This document shows positions 47,405 to 57,089 of a stretch of DNA of 64,000 bases, piece by piece (position 1 is the stretch's first letter; the number at the start of each line of letters is the position of its first letter). The position numbers were made by a program, and so were the translations under genes. The stretch comes from Fischerella sp. PCC 9431 (lineage in GTDB: Bacteria > Cyanobacteriota > Cyanobacteriia > Cyanobacteriales > Nostocaceae): NCBI RefSeq assembly GCF_000447295.1, contig NZ_KE650771.1, positions 1,414,730 through 1,478,729 on the forward strand. The letters are read 5' to 3'. The notes under the pieces are model-generated. The model worked only from the letters and a program-made list of their open reading frames with translations, was not told where the DNA came from and ran no database searches.

Positions 47405-48211
47405 TTACGTGTTGGGGAAGAGACGGGCGATATCCGAATCATCAAAACCGTTATTTGATATTTCTTCCCCAAAAAAATCTGTATTTGATTCACCCTTGAG
47501 GGAACCAGTCTCAGTACTCCAAACATCTGACAACACATCAGCAAATTCGTTTTCTTCAGGCGCAGCTGTGGCGGAGATTGTGTTGTCTGTTTCCTTCATT
47601 CCATCAAAGGAAATGTCGCCAAATTCATCTGCTGCATCTAGGTTAGATTTTTGCTGAAATTCGTCGTCAGAATTGTGATCTTGGGACGGTAAATTCTCAC
47701 TGGAGCTATTGAGATGTTCCGTTGCCATTGCTCTGAGTTCATCCCGTACCATTGTATCGGCAGCCATCAAGGTTTCTTCATGGTCGTGGGTCATTTCCAA
47801 ATCAGGGGCGATCGCATCTCCTGCAAAATCATCTGTTGGTTGAGTTGTCAATGTTTCACCATAAGATGTTGCTTGCATGGCGATCAATGATTCATCCTCT
47901 TCTAGCGATTCCTCTGATTTGGGAGTAACACGGTTCCCCAAAGCAAGATCGGGATCAAAATTTAAGTCCAGTACCTCAACCAAGGTATCTGCATCAGGAT
48001 TCAATTTAGAAAAAGGTAGCATTAACTGTGCTAGCTTCGGTTCTAGCGCGTTAGCCACTCCCAGGATAAGGTAAGATGGTGGTCGCTTGCCGCCATCAGG
48101 CGTGTAAACTGATTCTACCTCCATGTGCAATTTAATCCAGTCGCGATTGACTTGGAAAAATTGTAACCATTTTTGCTTTAATGAATCTGTAAAGCTATAG
48201 AAGAAGGCCAT
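47405..48211 (-). CDS. DUF5331 protein of the chlL-chlN cluster
   Basis: The 268-aa product starts with a folded region of about 90 residues (FFYSFTDSLKQKWLQFFQVN, then RPPSYLILGVANALEPKLA). A long acidic, Asp/Glu/Ser-rich tail that is probably disordered follows. DUF5331 genes sit between chlL and chlN in many heterocystous cyanobacteria. The conserved position suggests a role with dark protochlorophyllide reductase, for example assembly or regulation, but no function is known. It is 23 bp downstream of chlL. Confidence 0.85.
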   Translation of the reverse strand: MAFFYSFTDSLKQKWLQFFQVNRDWIKLHMEVESVYTPDGGKRPPSYLILGVANALEPKLAQLMLPFSKLNPDADTLVEVLDLNFDPDLALGNRVTPKSEESLEEDESLIAMQATSYGETLTTQPTDDFAGDAIAPDLEMTHDHEETLMAADTMVRDELRAMATEHLNSSSENLPSQDHNSDDEFQQKSNLDAADEFGDISFDGMKETDNTISATAAPEENEFADVLSDVWSTETGSLKGESNTDFFGEEISNNGFDDSDIARLFPNT

Positions 48212-48234
48212 ATTCCCATCCTGAGAAAAATGAT

Positions 48235-49101
48235 TTATACAATCATTAAGTCTAATTCTTCTTCCGGATTAGGAACCTGTGGTTTATTCGGATTTAAGTA
48301 AAAATCAGACAATAAAGAGAATAATTCTCTATCTTGAGCATCTTTTGGTACAACACCTTCGGGTAGTGACAAAAGTTGGTCGGCGATGTTTAAGTAATAG
48401 TCGCAAACGTAGTTCAAAGAGGGGTCTGTATCTGCCATTTCAAACAAAGTCTTGCCCTTGACGCGGGAAACACGGATATCTTCAATTAGAGGTAAGACTT
48501 CCAAAACTGGCATTGGTACAGATTCTACGTATTTATCGATCAAGTCACGCTTAGATGTGCGATTCCCAATCAACCCAGCTAGACGCAGTGGGTGAGTTCT
48601 AGCTTTTTCCCGGACAGAAGCAGCGATGCGGTTCGCAGCAAACAAGGCATCAAAGCCGTTGTCAGTCACAATTATGCAATAATCTGCATAATTCAGAGGT
48701 GCAGCAAAACCACCACAAACAACGTCACCTAGAACGTCAAATAAAATAACATCGTACTCATCAAAAGCGTTGAGTTCTTTCAGTAATTTTACGGTTTCGC
48801 CAACTACATAACCACCACAACCAGCACCTGCGGGTGGTCCACCGGCTTCTACGCAATCGACACCACCATAGCCTTTGTAGATTACATCTTCCGGCCAAAT
48901 ATCTTCGTAGTGAAAATCCTTTTCTTGTAAAGTATCAATAATCGTCGGAATCAAGAAACCTGTAAGAGTAAAGGTGCTGTCGTGTTTGGGGTCGCAGCCA
49001 ATTTGCAAGACTTTCTTGCCGCGTTTGGCTAAAGCGACGGAAATATTACAGCTAGTTGTAGATTTACCAATACCGCCTTTTCCGTAAACTGCTAATCTCA
49101 C
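48235..49101 (-). CDS. chlL: Light-independent protochlorophyllide reductase iron-sulfur ATPase subunit
   Basis: ChlL is the NifH-like ATPase that passes electrons to ChlN-ChlB. The 288-aa product has the P-loop [11 protein letters not shown] at 8-18 and the two cysteines that bridge the [4Fe-4S] cluster between subunits, C95 (GAGCGGYV) and C129 (DVVCGGFA). The [16 protein letters not shown] segment separates it from NifH itself. It is first in the cluster and has a 626-bp AT-rich upstream gap. Confidence 0.97.
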   Translation of the reverse strand: MRLAVYGKGGIGKSTTSCNISVALAKRGKKVLQIGCDPKHDSTFTLTGFLIPTIIDTLQEKDFHYEDIWPEDVIYKGYGGVDCVEAGGPPAGAGCGGYVVGETVKLLKELNAFDEYDVILFDVLGDVVCGGFAAPLNYADYCIIVTDNGFDALFAANRIAASVREKARTHPLRLAGLIGNRTSKRDLIDKYVESVPMPVLEVLPLIEDIRVSRVKGKTLFEMADTDPSLNYVCDYYLNIADQLLSLPEGVVPKDAQDRELFSLLSDFYLNPNKPQVPNPEEELDLMIV

Positions 49102-49727
49102 TGTTTTTTGCCTCTTTATAGTTTTTTTTATAAAACAATTGGCTCAAACACTTGCAGCACCGCGTGCAACAGCGATGTATGAAGTCTTCGAGTGTCATTA
49201 TTGTCCAAAAAAAATTGAAAATAAAGGGGACTGAAAAATGAATTATCTTCTAAAAAGAAGAATTTAAGTAAAATTTTGTGCTTATAAACTTATTTTTACA
49301 ATAAAAACCTATAAATATCTAAAAAACAGTCAATTTATAGTTTAATAATATATAAAATATAAATTAGTTACAATAAACAAAAAGCGATTTCCTTGATTTG
49401 TATGGTTTTCATCGAACATAAATGATGTTAAAAGACTATTAATATTCTGTGCTGACCAAGTGCAACTCAAAACCTAAAGCAAGACGCTCTATCCTTGTAT
49501 CCAAGCATAGACTTGCTATATCAGCTTCAAGCTAGCTAATGATTTCTGTTGTCAAAATTCCAGTGAAGTGTCATTTTGCACTCTCAGTTCACACTCAAAT
49601 GTGATTATCAGCAAAAAAATAGGCAGTTGTAAATTAACTGCCAAGATTAGCGATCGCTTATTTTGAAGCATGACTCAGAAAATATAAAAAATTATTACAT
49701 TTAAAAAATCGAAGTCAATTTTTCAGG
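49102..49727. other. Long AT-rich gap upstream of chlL
   Basis: 626 bp without a gene on either strand. It must contain the chlL promoter and may hold a long leader. The small imperfect palindrome AGCTTCAAGCTAGCT near 49525 is the only structure noted; no RNA family was recognised. Confidence 0.45.
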
Positions 49728-49976
49728 CTATCCAGTCTCTAAAGCCTCAATTTCTTGCAATGATTGCCAACCAGGACACCATTGAGAACGATCTTCCAGT
49801 AGCTTGGCGTTCATCCAAAAGCGGACATTAGGGTCACAAGAAGAAACCATTTCCGCATATACCCACTTACCCTGATTTTTACGGTTGACAACTTGGAAGT
49901 GTCGCCAACCATCTACTTTTTTTTGTGCAGTCCACTTAGAACCAACTAAGTAAGGAAACTTTTGTTTTTTGGTCAT
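49728..49976 (-). CDS. Trp-rich small protein (TIGR02450 family)
   Basis: The 82-aa product has five conserved tryptophans in a short beta-rich fold: GSKWTAQ, GWRHFQV, KWVYAEM, RFWMNAK and QWCPGW. This matches the TIGR02450 Trp-rich family of cyanobacteria and proteobacteria. No function is known. It stands alone between chlL and sppA on the same strand. Confidence 0.85.
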   Translation of the reverse strand: MTKKQKFPYLVGSKWTAQKKVDGWRHFQVVNRKNQGKWVYAEMVSSCDPNVRFWMNAKLLEDRSQWCPGWQSLQEIEALETG

Positions 49977-50108
49977 TGGTCATTCGATTTTAGATTTTAG
50001 ATTTTGGATTTTGGATTAATCAGCCCAAATCATGGGAAAAAAGCCCCTAATTTTAATATATGGGGATTCCCCTATTGCCTATTGCCTTTGGCTTTTAATC
50101 CATTTGAT

Positions 50109-51959
50109 TTACTCTATTTTCAAGTTAAAAGGCAAACGAGCATACACTCCTTGGGGGTCGTTCATTTTTTGGAGAGTTGCAAGTTCACCTTTGAGTTTTT
50201 GTAATTCAACTGCTAGGGAATCGGGTAATTGGAGTTTTTGCTGATCCAAGTTCACAGCAGTGTGTGTTTGTTCTGGAACTTTTCCTAATATGCGTTCTCC
50301 CAAACTTCCATACTTAGGATATTCTTGTATTTCCCAGTTATTTCCCAGTTTTGCTTGTCCAGCAGCGTAAGCAATAGCAGCATCCAAACCACCAATTTCA
50401 TCAACTAAACCAATATTTTTGGCTGCTGTACCCGACCAAACCCGACCTTGAGCAATCTCTGCTACCTTTGTTTGTGGGATGTTCCGACCTTGGGCAACTT
50501 TGCCGAGAAATATATTGTAAATTTTATTGACACTACGTTGGTAAATTGCTAATTCTTCAGGAGTTTTAGGGCGAGAAAGAGTTTGACTATCGGCGTAGCG
50601 TCCAGTTTTTACTGTATCCCAAGTGATGCCGTTGTCATTGGCTAATTTTTGAGCATTAAACAGCAATCCAAATACACCTATTGAACCTGTAATTGTATTC
50701 GGTTCAGCAAAAATACGGTTAGAGTCGCTAGCAATCCAATAACCGCCGGAAGCAGCAACATCACCCATCGACACAACAACTGGTTTTTGATCGCGAGTTA
50801 AGCGCACTTCTCGTTGCATGACTTCTGCTGCTGTCGCACTACCACCAGGACTGTTGATTCTTAAGACGATCGCTTTCACATCTTCATCTTGTCGGAGTTT
50901 GCGGAAAATTCTGGCAAAACTATCGCCACCTATTTCCCCATCGCCACCTTGACCATCAACAATTTCTCCTTCAGCATAAACTACAGCAATTTTGTTTTGA
51001 GAATTGCGTTCTGTTCCTAAAGATTTACCGGGAACTTGAGCGTATTCACTTAGGGAAATTTGCCGGAAGGTTTTGTCATCCTTGTCGCTGTCTGTCAACT
51101 TTTTGAGATCGCTGACTACTTCATCAAAATAGCCAAGTTTATCTACCAACCCATTATTCTTGGCTTGATCTGCTTGTAAAAAGGCTTGATTATCTGCGAT
51201 CGCTTGCAATTTTCCAGGAGTAATTTTACGACTATATCCGACTGAATTACGCCACTCTGTCCAGACATCATCTAATAATTTCTGAGTTTGTTGACGATTC
51301 TCTGGACTGAGCTTGGTAAGTACAAAGGGTTCAACTGCTCCCTTGAACTTTCCGACTCGCACAACTTGCACCCCAACACCATATTTTTGTAATGCGCCAG
51401 CTAAAAACATCGGTTGGGAACTCAAGCCATTGATTTCCATCGCTCCCAAGGGGTTAAGCACAATTGTATCGGCTACCGAACTTAAATAATATTCCCGTTC
51501 TCCCCAGTCCATACCATAGGCTACTACCTTTTTGCCAGCAGCACGAAACTTTTCTAGGGCTTGGCGAATTTCTTTAAAAGTAGCAAAGCCTGCTGTATTT
51601 TCACTTTCAGAAATACGAGTCGCATCTAAATAAATACCAACAATGCGCCGATCGCGCCGTGCTTTTTCGATATTATCCAGAACAGTGCGGAGGCTCATCT
51701 GTTCTTTCTCTTCACCGGATATGACTTTTTGCAGCAATTCACTAGAACTTGGCTCTCCATCAGTAATTTTTGTTGATAAGTCAAACACTACCACTGACTT
51801 ATCTTTAACCACTGGCCCCGTATCTCTAGAAGCTGCAAACAACAGCAATAATAATCCTGTAGTTCCTAAACCAAAAAAAATAAATAATCCTAGGATACTT
51901 CCAACTAAGCTAGCAAAAGTTTGTTTAATAAAATTCCGCATATTGTTTTTATCGGTCAT
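50109..51959 (-). CDS. sppA: Signal peptide peptidase SppA, 67 kDa type
   Basis: The 616-aa membrane protease has one N-terminal membrane segment (about 15-43) and two tandem SppA domains. The Lys-Ser dyad is split between them: K206 in VGKFKGAVEPF and S404 in GDVAASGGYW, the same arrangement as E. coli K209/S409. It degrades cleaved signal peptides. In cyanobacteria, SppA has also been linked to thylakoid and antenna protein turnover. Translation may begin at the ATG at residue 7. Confidence 0.95.
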   Translation of the reverse strand: MTDKNNMRNFIKQTFASLVGSILGLFIFFGLGTTGLLLLLFAASRDTGPVVKDKSVVVFDLSTKITDGEPSSSELLQKVISGEEKEQMSLRTVLDNIEKARRDRRIVGIYLDATRISESENTAGFATFKEIRQALEKFRAAGKKVVAYGMDWGEREYYLSSVADTIVLNPLGAMEINGLSSQPMFLAGALQKYGVGVQVVRVGKFKGAVEPFVLTKLSPENRQQTQKLLDDVWTEWRNSVGYSRKITPGKLQAIADNQAFLQADQAKNNGLVDKLGYFDEVVSDLKKLTDSDKDDKTFRQISLSEYAQVPGKSLGTERNSQNKIAVVYAEGEIVDGQGGDGEIGGDSFARIFRKLRQDEDVKAIVLRINSPGGSATAAEVMQREVRLTRDQKPVVVSMGDVAASGGYWIASDSNRIFAEPNTITGSIGVFGLLFNAQKLANDNGITWDTVKTGRYADSQTLSRPKTPEELAIYQRSVNKIYNIFLGKVAQGRNIPQTKVAEIAQGRVWSGTAAKNIGLVDEIGGLDAAIAYAAGQAKLGNNWEIQEYPKYGSLGERILGKVPEQTHTAVNLDQQKLQLPDSLAVELQKLKGELATLQKMNDPQGVYARLPFNLKIE

Positions 51960-52072
51960 TGGTCATGGTTAAAAGGGAATGGGGAATGGGAAATAGGGAA
52001 CACAGAAATCCCCATAATTCAAATTAGGGGATTTGAACAAAGACGGATTATTTCTGGCACTATACTTAATAC

Positions 52073-53122
52073 TTATTTTATTGGCTCTAAACTCCCTGAA
52101 GATTGTAGTTGTCTAATAGTAGCGTTGCCTGTACAAAATAGCACTGTGGTGATTTCAGCAATTAATACTTCGCCCAAGTCGTAAACAGCAGCTTCTGAGG
52201 AAGCAGCCGCTTGCAAAAATGGCATGGCTAAACCAGCGATATCTGCTCCTAATGCCAAACTTTTTGCTACATCCAGTCCATGACGCAAGCCACCGGAGGC
52301 AATTAAAGGTATTGTTGGTGCAACTGCACGAATAGTGGTGATGCACTCCGCCGTTGGTAAACCCCAATCTGCAAAGGTTCGACCTAAACGGCGTTGTAAG
52401 GGATTTTCTGCGCGCTCACTTTCGACTTTTGCCCAAGAAGTGCCACCCGCACCAGCCACATCAATGGCTTTGATTCCGGCTGCAATCAGTTTCTGTGCCA
52501 TTGTGGCTGAAATACCATTCCCTACTTCTTTGGCGATCACAGGTACTGGTACTTTATTGCATAAAACAGCTATTTTGTCAAATAATCCTCTGAAATTGGT
52601 ATCACCTTTGGGTTGAATACACTCTTGTAGCGGGTTAAGGTGCAAAATCAGGGCATCAGCTTCCAGGATATCAATAACTCGCAGACATTCTTCTAAACCG
52701 TAATCATAGTTGAGTTGAACAGCACCTAAATTGGCAAACAAGAGAATATCCGGCGCATATTTGCGGACGGCGAAGGTTTCAGCCACAGAAGGTTTTTCGA
52801 CAGCTATACGTTGAGAACCGACACCCATAGCAAATTTATAATGTTGAGCAACTTCTGCTAGCCGACGGTTAATCATTCCTGCTTCTGGGGTTCCTCCAGT
52901 CATCGAGGAAATTAACAACGGCGCGCCTAATTGCTTCTCTAGAAAATTAGTAGTGAGATCAATGTCACTGCGATCAAGTTCCGGTAAACAACAATGGCTA
53001 AAACGATATTTTTCTAGTCCATTGGTAGTTTGTTGGAATTGCACATCTTCTTCTAGACAAATGCGGATGTGGTCGGCTTTACGAATTTGAGTTGCGGCGG
53101 ATGGGCTAATGGGGGTATTCAC
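52073..53122 (-). CDS. fni: Type 2 isopentenyl-diphosphate delta-isomerase
   Basis: The 349-aa FMN enzyme interconverts isopentenyl and dimethylallyl diphosphate, feeding carotenoid and chlorophyll phytol synthesis. Motifs include [11 protein letters not shown] at 13-23, [10 protein letters not shown] at 73-82, [13 protein letters not shown], and [14 protein letters not shown] near the flavin site. The family length is matched. It is 53 bp or more from sppA and divergent from hen1. Confidence 0.96.
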   Translation of the reverse strand: MNTPISPSAATQIRKADHIRICLEEDVQFQQTTNGLEKYRFSHCCLPELDRSDIDLTTNFLEKQLGAPLLISSMTGGTPEAGMINRRLAEVAQHYKFAMGVGSQRIAVEKPSVAETFAVRKYAPDILLFANLGAVQLNYDYGLEECLRVIDILEADALILHLNPLQECIQPKGDTNFRGLFDKIAVLCNKVPVPVIAKEVGNGISATMAQKLIAAGIKAIDVAGAGGTSWAKVESERAENPLQRRLGRTFADWGLPTAECITTIRAVAPTIPLIASGGLRHGLDVAKSLALGADIAGLAMPFLQAAASSEAAVYDLGEVLIAEITTVLFCTGNATIRQLQSSGSLEPIK

Positions 53123-53267
53123 GAGTAAGGTGTTTTTCTAAGATATTATTTCTATTGTGTCAGTACCAAAGGCATGGTGTGGAATAGGGGAAAATTTTAC
53201 GTAATCAGAGATTTGACAGTGGTAGTATTCATTAATCTTTCTTAATAGTCACCTTAATTGAAAGTGA

Positions 53268-54650
53268 ATGCTGCTGACAATTTCCACTACACATCAGCCT
53301 GCAACAGAGCTAGGCTATTTACTACATAAACATCCAGATCTTTGCCAGTCCTTTACTCTTCCCTTTGGACAGGCACATGTATTTTATCCAGAAGCAGATA
53401 CACAACGCTGCACGGCGGCGCTGCTAGTGGAAGTTAACCCTGTAAAATTAGCACGGAGACGCGGTTCAACTACTGAGCAATATCTCAGCGATCGCCCTTA
53501 TGTTGCTTCTTCGTTTTTAAGTGTGGCGATCGCTCAAGTCTTTAATACAGCTCTTGCTGGTCGTTCTCAAGAGAGATTGCAATTAGCACAAACTCCTATT
53601 CCCTTAGTAGCCAGATTATCTGTTGTACCCTGTCGAGAGGGTGAAGGGTTACTACGGCAATTATTTGAACCTTTGGGCTATTTTGTCAGCACTACAGGTC
53701 ATCTGCTTGATGAAAATTTTCCAGAGTGGGGACAGAGTGATTATTATACTGTTGAACTACAGCACACCCTTACTCTTGCCGAGCTTTTAAGTCATCTCTA
53801 CGTACTTATACCAGTACTAGATGAGCATAAATATAACTGGATTAATGACGAGGAAGTCGAGAAGCTATTGCGTCATGGTGAAAGTTGGCTGAATACTCAT
53901 CCAGCACGAAAACAAATTATCAAAAGCTACTTCCAACGCCCAACTTATCTGACTCGCCCAACTTTAGCTCGATTGCTTCAGGAAGAAAATTTTGACCCAG
54001 ACCAGGCGCAAGAAAAATATACTCAACAAGAAGCAGCGATCGAAACCCCCTTGCACTTCAACGAACACAGAATCAATGCTGTAGTTGCTACCCTGAAGCA
54101 TTATGGTGCAAAACGTGTGATTGATTTAGGATGCGGTCAAGGCGATTTACTGACAGTACTGCTCAAAGATAGCTTTTTTGAACAAGTTACGGGTGTTGAT
54201 GTTTCCTCTTATTCTTTAAAACTGGCTAGAGAAAGACTAGATCGTCTACCCTTACCTCGTAACCAATGGAACCGCTTGCAACTAATTCAAGGCGCACTCT
54301 CTTACCAAGATGAACGCTTTCATGGCTATGATGCAGCTACTGTGATTGAGGTGATTGAGCATCTAGATTTGCCCAGATTGGAAGCATTTGAGCGGGTTTT
54401 GTTCGAGTTTGCCAAACCCAAAATTGTAATTATTACGACACCCAATATTGAATACAATATTAAATTAAAAAATCTAGCACCAGGGAAACTGCGACATCAA
54501 GATCACCGCTTTGAGTGGACACGAGCAGAATTTCAAACTTGGGCAGAGCGCATCGGACAACGTTTTGGTTATACAGTGGAATTTCAAGCGATAGGAGAGG
54601 AAGATTCAGAAGTTGGTTCTCCTACTCAGATGGCTATTTGGCTCGGATAG
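53268..54650 (+). CDS. hen1: 3'-terminal RNA ribose 2'-O-methyltransferase Hen1
   Basis: Bacterial Hen1 methylates the 2'-OH at the 3' end of a broken RNA before Pnkp seals it, so the repaired RNA resists renewed cleavage. The 460-aa product has the bacterial N-terminal domain (ATELGYLLHKHPDLCQSF at about 12-29 and AHVFYPEA) and the C-terminal methyltransferase. SAM motif DLGCGQGD is at 286-293, and the Mn ligands are E361, E364, H365 and H413 in VIEVIEHLD and RHQDHRFEW. All residues look intact. Known bacterial hen1 genes are next to pnkp, but the following 767 bp hold no such gene. Confidence 0.93.
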   Translation: MLLTISTTHQPATELGYLLHKHPDLCQSFTLPFGQAHVFYPEADTQRCTAALLVEVNPVKLARRRGSTTEQYLSDRPYVASSFLSVAIAQVFNTALAGRSQERLQLAQTPIPLVARLSVVPCREGEGLLRQLFEPLGYFVSTTGHLLDENFPEWGQSDYYTVELQHTLTLAELLSHLYVLIPVLDEHKYNWINDEEVEKLLRHGESWLNTHPARKQIIKSYFQRPTYLTRPTLARLLQEENFDPDQAQEKYTQQEAAIETPLHFNEHRINAVVATLKHYGAKRVIDLGCGQGDLLTVLLKDSFFEQVTGVDVSSYSLKLARERLDRLPLPRNQWNRLQLIQGALSYQDERFHGYDAATVIEVIEHLDLPRLEAFERVLFEFAKPKIVIITTPNIEYNIKLKNLAPGKLRHQDHRFEWTRAEFQTWAERIGQRFGYTVEFQAIGEEDSEVGSPTQMAIWLG

Positions 54651-54875
54651 GTGTTTTTGTGTTCCCTTAATTGCTCGGTTTTATCCATTTTATTTACAAC
54701 GCGATCGCCTCACTGAAACCTTTATGGGACAGTAGTTTGAATTTTTGAACTTCGTTAATAGTTTATGATGTGGAAAAATGATTTGCCAAAAAGCAGGATT
54801 TTTGCTGGAAAAAGGAAACCAAGCTCTTCATTTTGGATAAAGTCGATTAGGTAAATACTTAATAATTCGATTTAA

Positions 54876-54904
54876 TTAACCTAAATATAAACTATTTTTA
54901 ACAT
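54876..54904 (+). promoter_or_regulatory. Candidate PHO box upstream of phoA
   Basis: Three 7-bp units, TTAACCT, ATAAACT and TTAACAT, begin 11 bp apart at 54876, 54887 and 54898. The spacing and the TTAACC core resemble PHO boxes bound by PhoB/SphR-type regulators. The surrounding block 54871-54967 is clearly related to 57056-57152 upstream of phoX. Confidence 0.6.
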
Positions 54905-55161
54905 TCATTCTTTAAAGTTTTAATTGTTATCTTTTTCACTAGTTTTCCTGCGTTAAAGCAAGAATACTTAGCTTTTTAGATTATTTGTTTTCCAAGCTTT
55001 TTTAGTTTTCTTGCAATCATCGAATATCTAAATTTAATTTGATTAATTCCTGAATTAATCGTAGAAAGTTTTGGCAGGGAAAAGGAAATAAGTAATAAAG
55101 ATTGTCCCAAAACAATCAAATTTTTAGGGATCATCCCAATTTTTTCAAAATACCGCAAAGC

Positions 55162-55272
55162 AAAGGGTTTCAACCCTTTGATAATAGCGCAATTCGTCTG
55201 AAGACGACTTTATAAAATCAAACAGTCTGCTTTAAGCAGACTTAAGCTATGAGACTGCGATTTCAATCGCAA
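55162..55272. repeat. Cluster of four perfect hairpins in the phoA leader
   Basis: The palindromes are CAAAGGGTTTCAACCCTTTG (55162-55181), CGTCTGAAGACG (55196-55207), AGTCTGC-TTTAA-GCAGACT (55225-55243) and TGCGATTTCAATCGCA (55257-55272). The rest of 54651-55417 is AT-rich without a gene. The cluster has the look of a dispersed repeat element. Confidence 0.75.
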
Positions 55273-55417
55273 GCGTTTTTTGAACATTCGGGATGCTCCC
55301 CAAAATCCAAATGTTTTTGCTAGTGGATTTGTTCGCTGAAATTCGTATTGTTCGACGACTAACTGCAATTTAAAAGTTTCAAGCAATCTCTGAATATTAC
55401 CTACGGTCAACGCAATT

Positions 55418-56782
55418 ATGTTCTCGATCAAACAACGTAAACTTTTCGCTATTACCACAGTTACTGCTATGGTGCTTGCTGTTGCTACAGCAAGTAATAG
55501 CAATGCAAACGACTACCCTAAATTGGTCAGAAAGTCTGTTTTTGGTGGTCGTGCCAAGAATGTTATTTTATTCATTGGCGATGGCATGGGAGATTCAGAA
55601 ATGACCATTGCTCGTAACTACTCCGTTGGTGCTGCTGGTCGTCTGGCGCTTGACACTCTACCACTAACAGGCGAGTACACTACATATGCGCTGCAAGAAA
55701 GTAACCCAAAACTACCTGACTATGTTACTGACTCAGCAGCATCAGGAACAGGTTGGGCAACAGGAAATAAAACTTCCAATGGTCGAATTTCGACTACAGC
55801 TGGTACAGATCAAGATTTAAAAACGATTCTGGAAATTGCTAAAGAAAAAGGCTTCCGAACAGGAAATGTTACAACAGCCGAACTGACCGACGCTACACCA
55901 GCCGTATTAATGTCCCATGTGAGCGATCGCAGTTGCCAAGGTCCACAAGATATGGCTAAGTGTCCCCAAGATAAAAAATCAGACGGAGGCCCTGGTTCAA
56001 TAACCGAGCAAGCAATTGACCATGATGTTGATGTCTTACTTGGTGGTGGTAAACAGCGATTTGATCAAGTGATTGATGGCGGTGAATATAAGGGTAAAAC
56101 TGTTATTCAGGCAGCACAAGCTCAAGGTTATGATGTTGTGACTAGTGCAGCCGAATTGCAATCAGCACAGCCTGGAACAAAATTACTCGGTTTATTTAGT
56201 CCTGGCAATATGAGCCTTGAATGGGGTGGTGAACCAGCGATTCCTTATCCAGGTAGCGGACCACAGCGCTGTCAAGAAAATCTCCGCCCAGCAGATGAAC
56301 CTAGTCTAGCTGATATGACTACAAAAGCAATTAGTTTGCTGGAACGTCAGTCTAGAGGTAAAACTGGATTTTTCCTACAAGTTGAAGGAGCTTCGATTGA
56401 TAAGCGTGATCACGCCGGTAATCCATGTGAACAAATTGGCGAGACTGTCGCATTTGATCAAGCTGTTAAAGCAGGGCTTGAGTATGCTAAACAGCATCCA
56501 GACACTCTAGTAGTTGTGACAGCTGATCACGGACATACCAGTCAAATCATTCCTCAACCAACTGAAACAGACCATAGCCCCGGTGAATTTAGCACCCTCA
56601 TTACTGCTGATAATGCAGAAATGACGGTTAATTATGCAACAAATTTACCTACACGCTCGCAGGAACACACTGGTACTCAAGTACGTATTGCTGCACAAGG
56701 GCCACAGGCTGCAAATGTTGTTGGTGTCATTGACCAGACTGATTTATTTCATATCATTGCCCGTGCTATCGGTGCAGAATAG
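55418..56782 (+). CDS. phoA: PhoA-type alkaline phosphatase
   Basis: The 454-aa product has a Sec signal peptide (KLFAITTVTAMVLAVATAS) and a PhoA-family catalytic core. The nucleophile S106 is in TDSAASGTGWATG, with D55 in FIGDGMGDSE and the zinc and magnesium ligands in VEGASIDKRDHAGN, VVTADHGHTSQI and a late EHTGTQV. It releases phosphate from organic monoesters in the periplasm. It is followed by a phoX-type gene on the same strand with a related upstream block, so both likely belong to the Pho regulon. Confidence 0.93.
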   Translation: MFSIKQRKLFAITTVTAMVLAVATASNSNANDYPKLVRKSVFGGRAKNVILFIGDGMGDSEMTIARNYSVGAAGRLALDTLPLTGEYTTYALQESNPKLPDYVTDSAASGTGWATGNKTSNGRISTTAGTDQDLKTILEIAKEKGFRTGNVTTAELTDATPAVLMSHVSDRSCQGPQDMAKCPQDKKSDGGPGSITEQAIDHDVDVLLGGGKQRFDQVIDGGEYKGKTVIQAAQAQGYDVVTSAAELQSAQPGTKLLGLFSPGNMSLEWGGEPAIPYPGSGPQRCQENLRPADEPSLADMTTKAISLLERQSRGKTGFFLQVEGASIDKRDHAGNPCEQIGETVAFDQAVKAGLEYAKQHPDTLVVVTADHGHTSQIIPQPTETDHSPGEFSTLITADNAEMTVNYATNLPTRSQEHTGTQVRIAAQGPQAANVVGVIDQTDLFHIIARAIGAE

Positions 56783-56848
56783 CCTCAACAGTGGTTATAA
56801 CTTAGCCTAATTCTTTATCCACAACTAAATAATTTTGACAGGCTAATG

Positions 56849-56906
56849 AGGTTTGTAGTAAGCACTTCAGTGCTTGAATGAGGACTAAAGTCCTTACTAC
56901 AAACCT
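56849..56906. repeat. 58-bp inverted-repeat element
   Basis: Perfect 14-bp ends, AGGTTTGTAGTAAG and CTTACTACAAACCT, enclose two smaller palindromes, GCACTTCAGTGC and GGACTAAAGTCC. Related elements are at 60322-60377 and 62602-62688. It carries no coding capacity and lies just after phoA, where it could also act as a terminator. Confidence 0.85.
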
Positions 56907-57015
56907 AAGAGTGCAGACTACACCAATAAAAATTAAATAGGAATCCTATAGATTCAACTTTAGTATTTCACATTTATTTTTTTATAAATATAAAAAATAG
57001 TATTTAAGTTTTATT

Positions 57016-57089
57016 TTAACCTAGAAATAACCTATATTTAATAGTTTTAAATTACTTTAATTAACCTAAATATAATCCATTTTTAATGT
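57016..57089 (+). promoter_or_regulatory. Two candidate PHO boxes upstream of phoX
   Basis: The first set is TTAACCT, ATAACCT and TTAATAG starting at 57016, 57027 and 57038. The second is TTAACCT, ATAATCC and TTAATGT starting at 57061, 57072 and 57083. Both have 11-bp spacing. The second set is the counterpart of the one upstream of phoA. The rest of the 56783-57415 gap is AT-rich, with a repeated GTATTGTTCAA at about 57190 and 57261. Confidence 0.62.

Noticed and set aside
48235-49101. NifH (nitrogenase iron protein) as an alternative for this gene.
   Set aside because: The segments around C95 and C129 and the partner chlN gene fit ChlL, not NifH.
54976-55173. A 65-codon minus-strand frame downstream of hen1.
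   Set aside because: Composition is AT-rich spacer, it runs into the hairpin repeat cluster, and it shows no domain or ribosome site. It was also checked as a pnkp remnant and does not resemble one.
55210-55503. A 97-codon minus-strand frame overlapping the start of phoA.
   Set aside because: It is the reverse of the phoA signal peptide region and leader hairpins; phoA is clearly the real gene.
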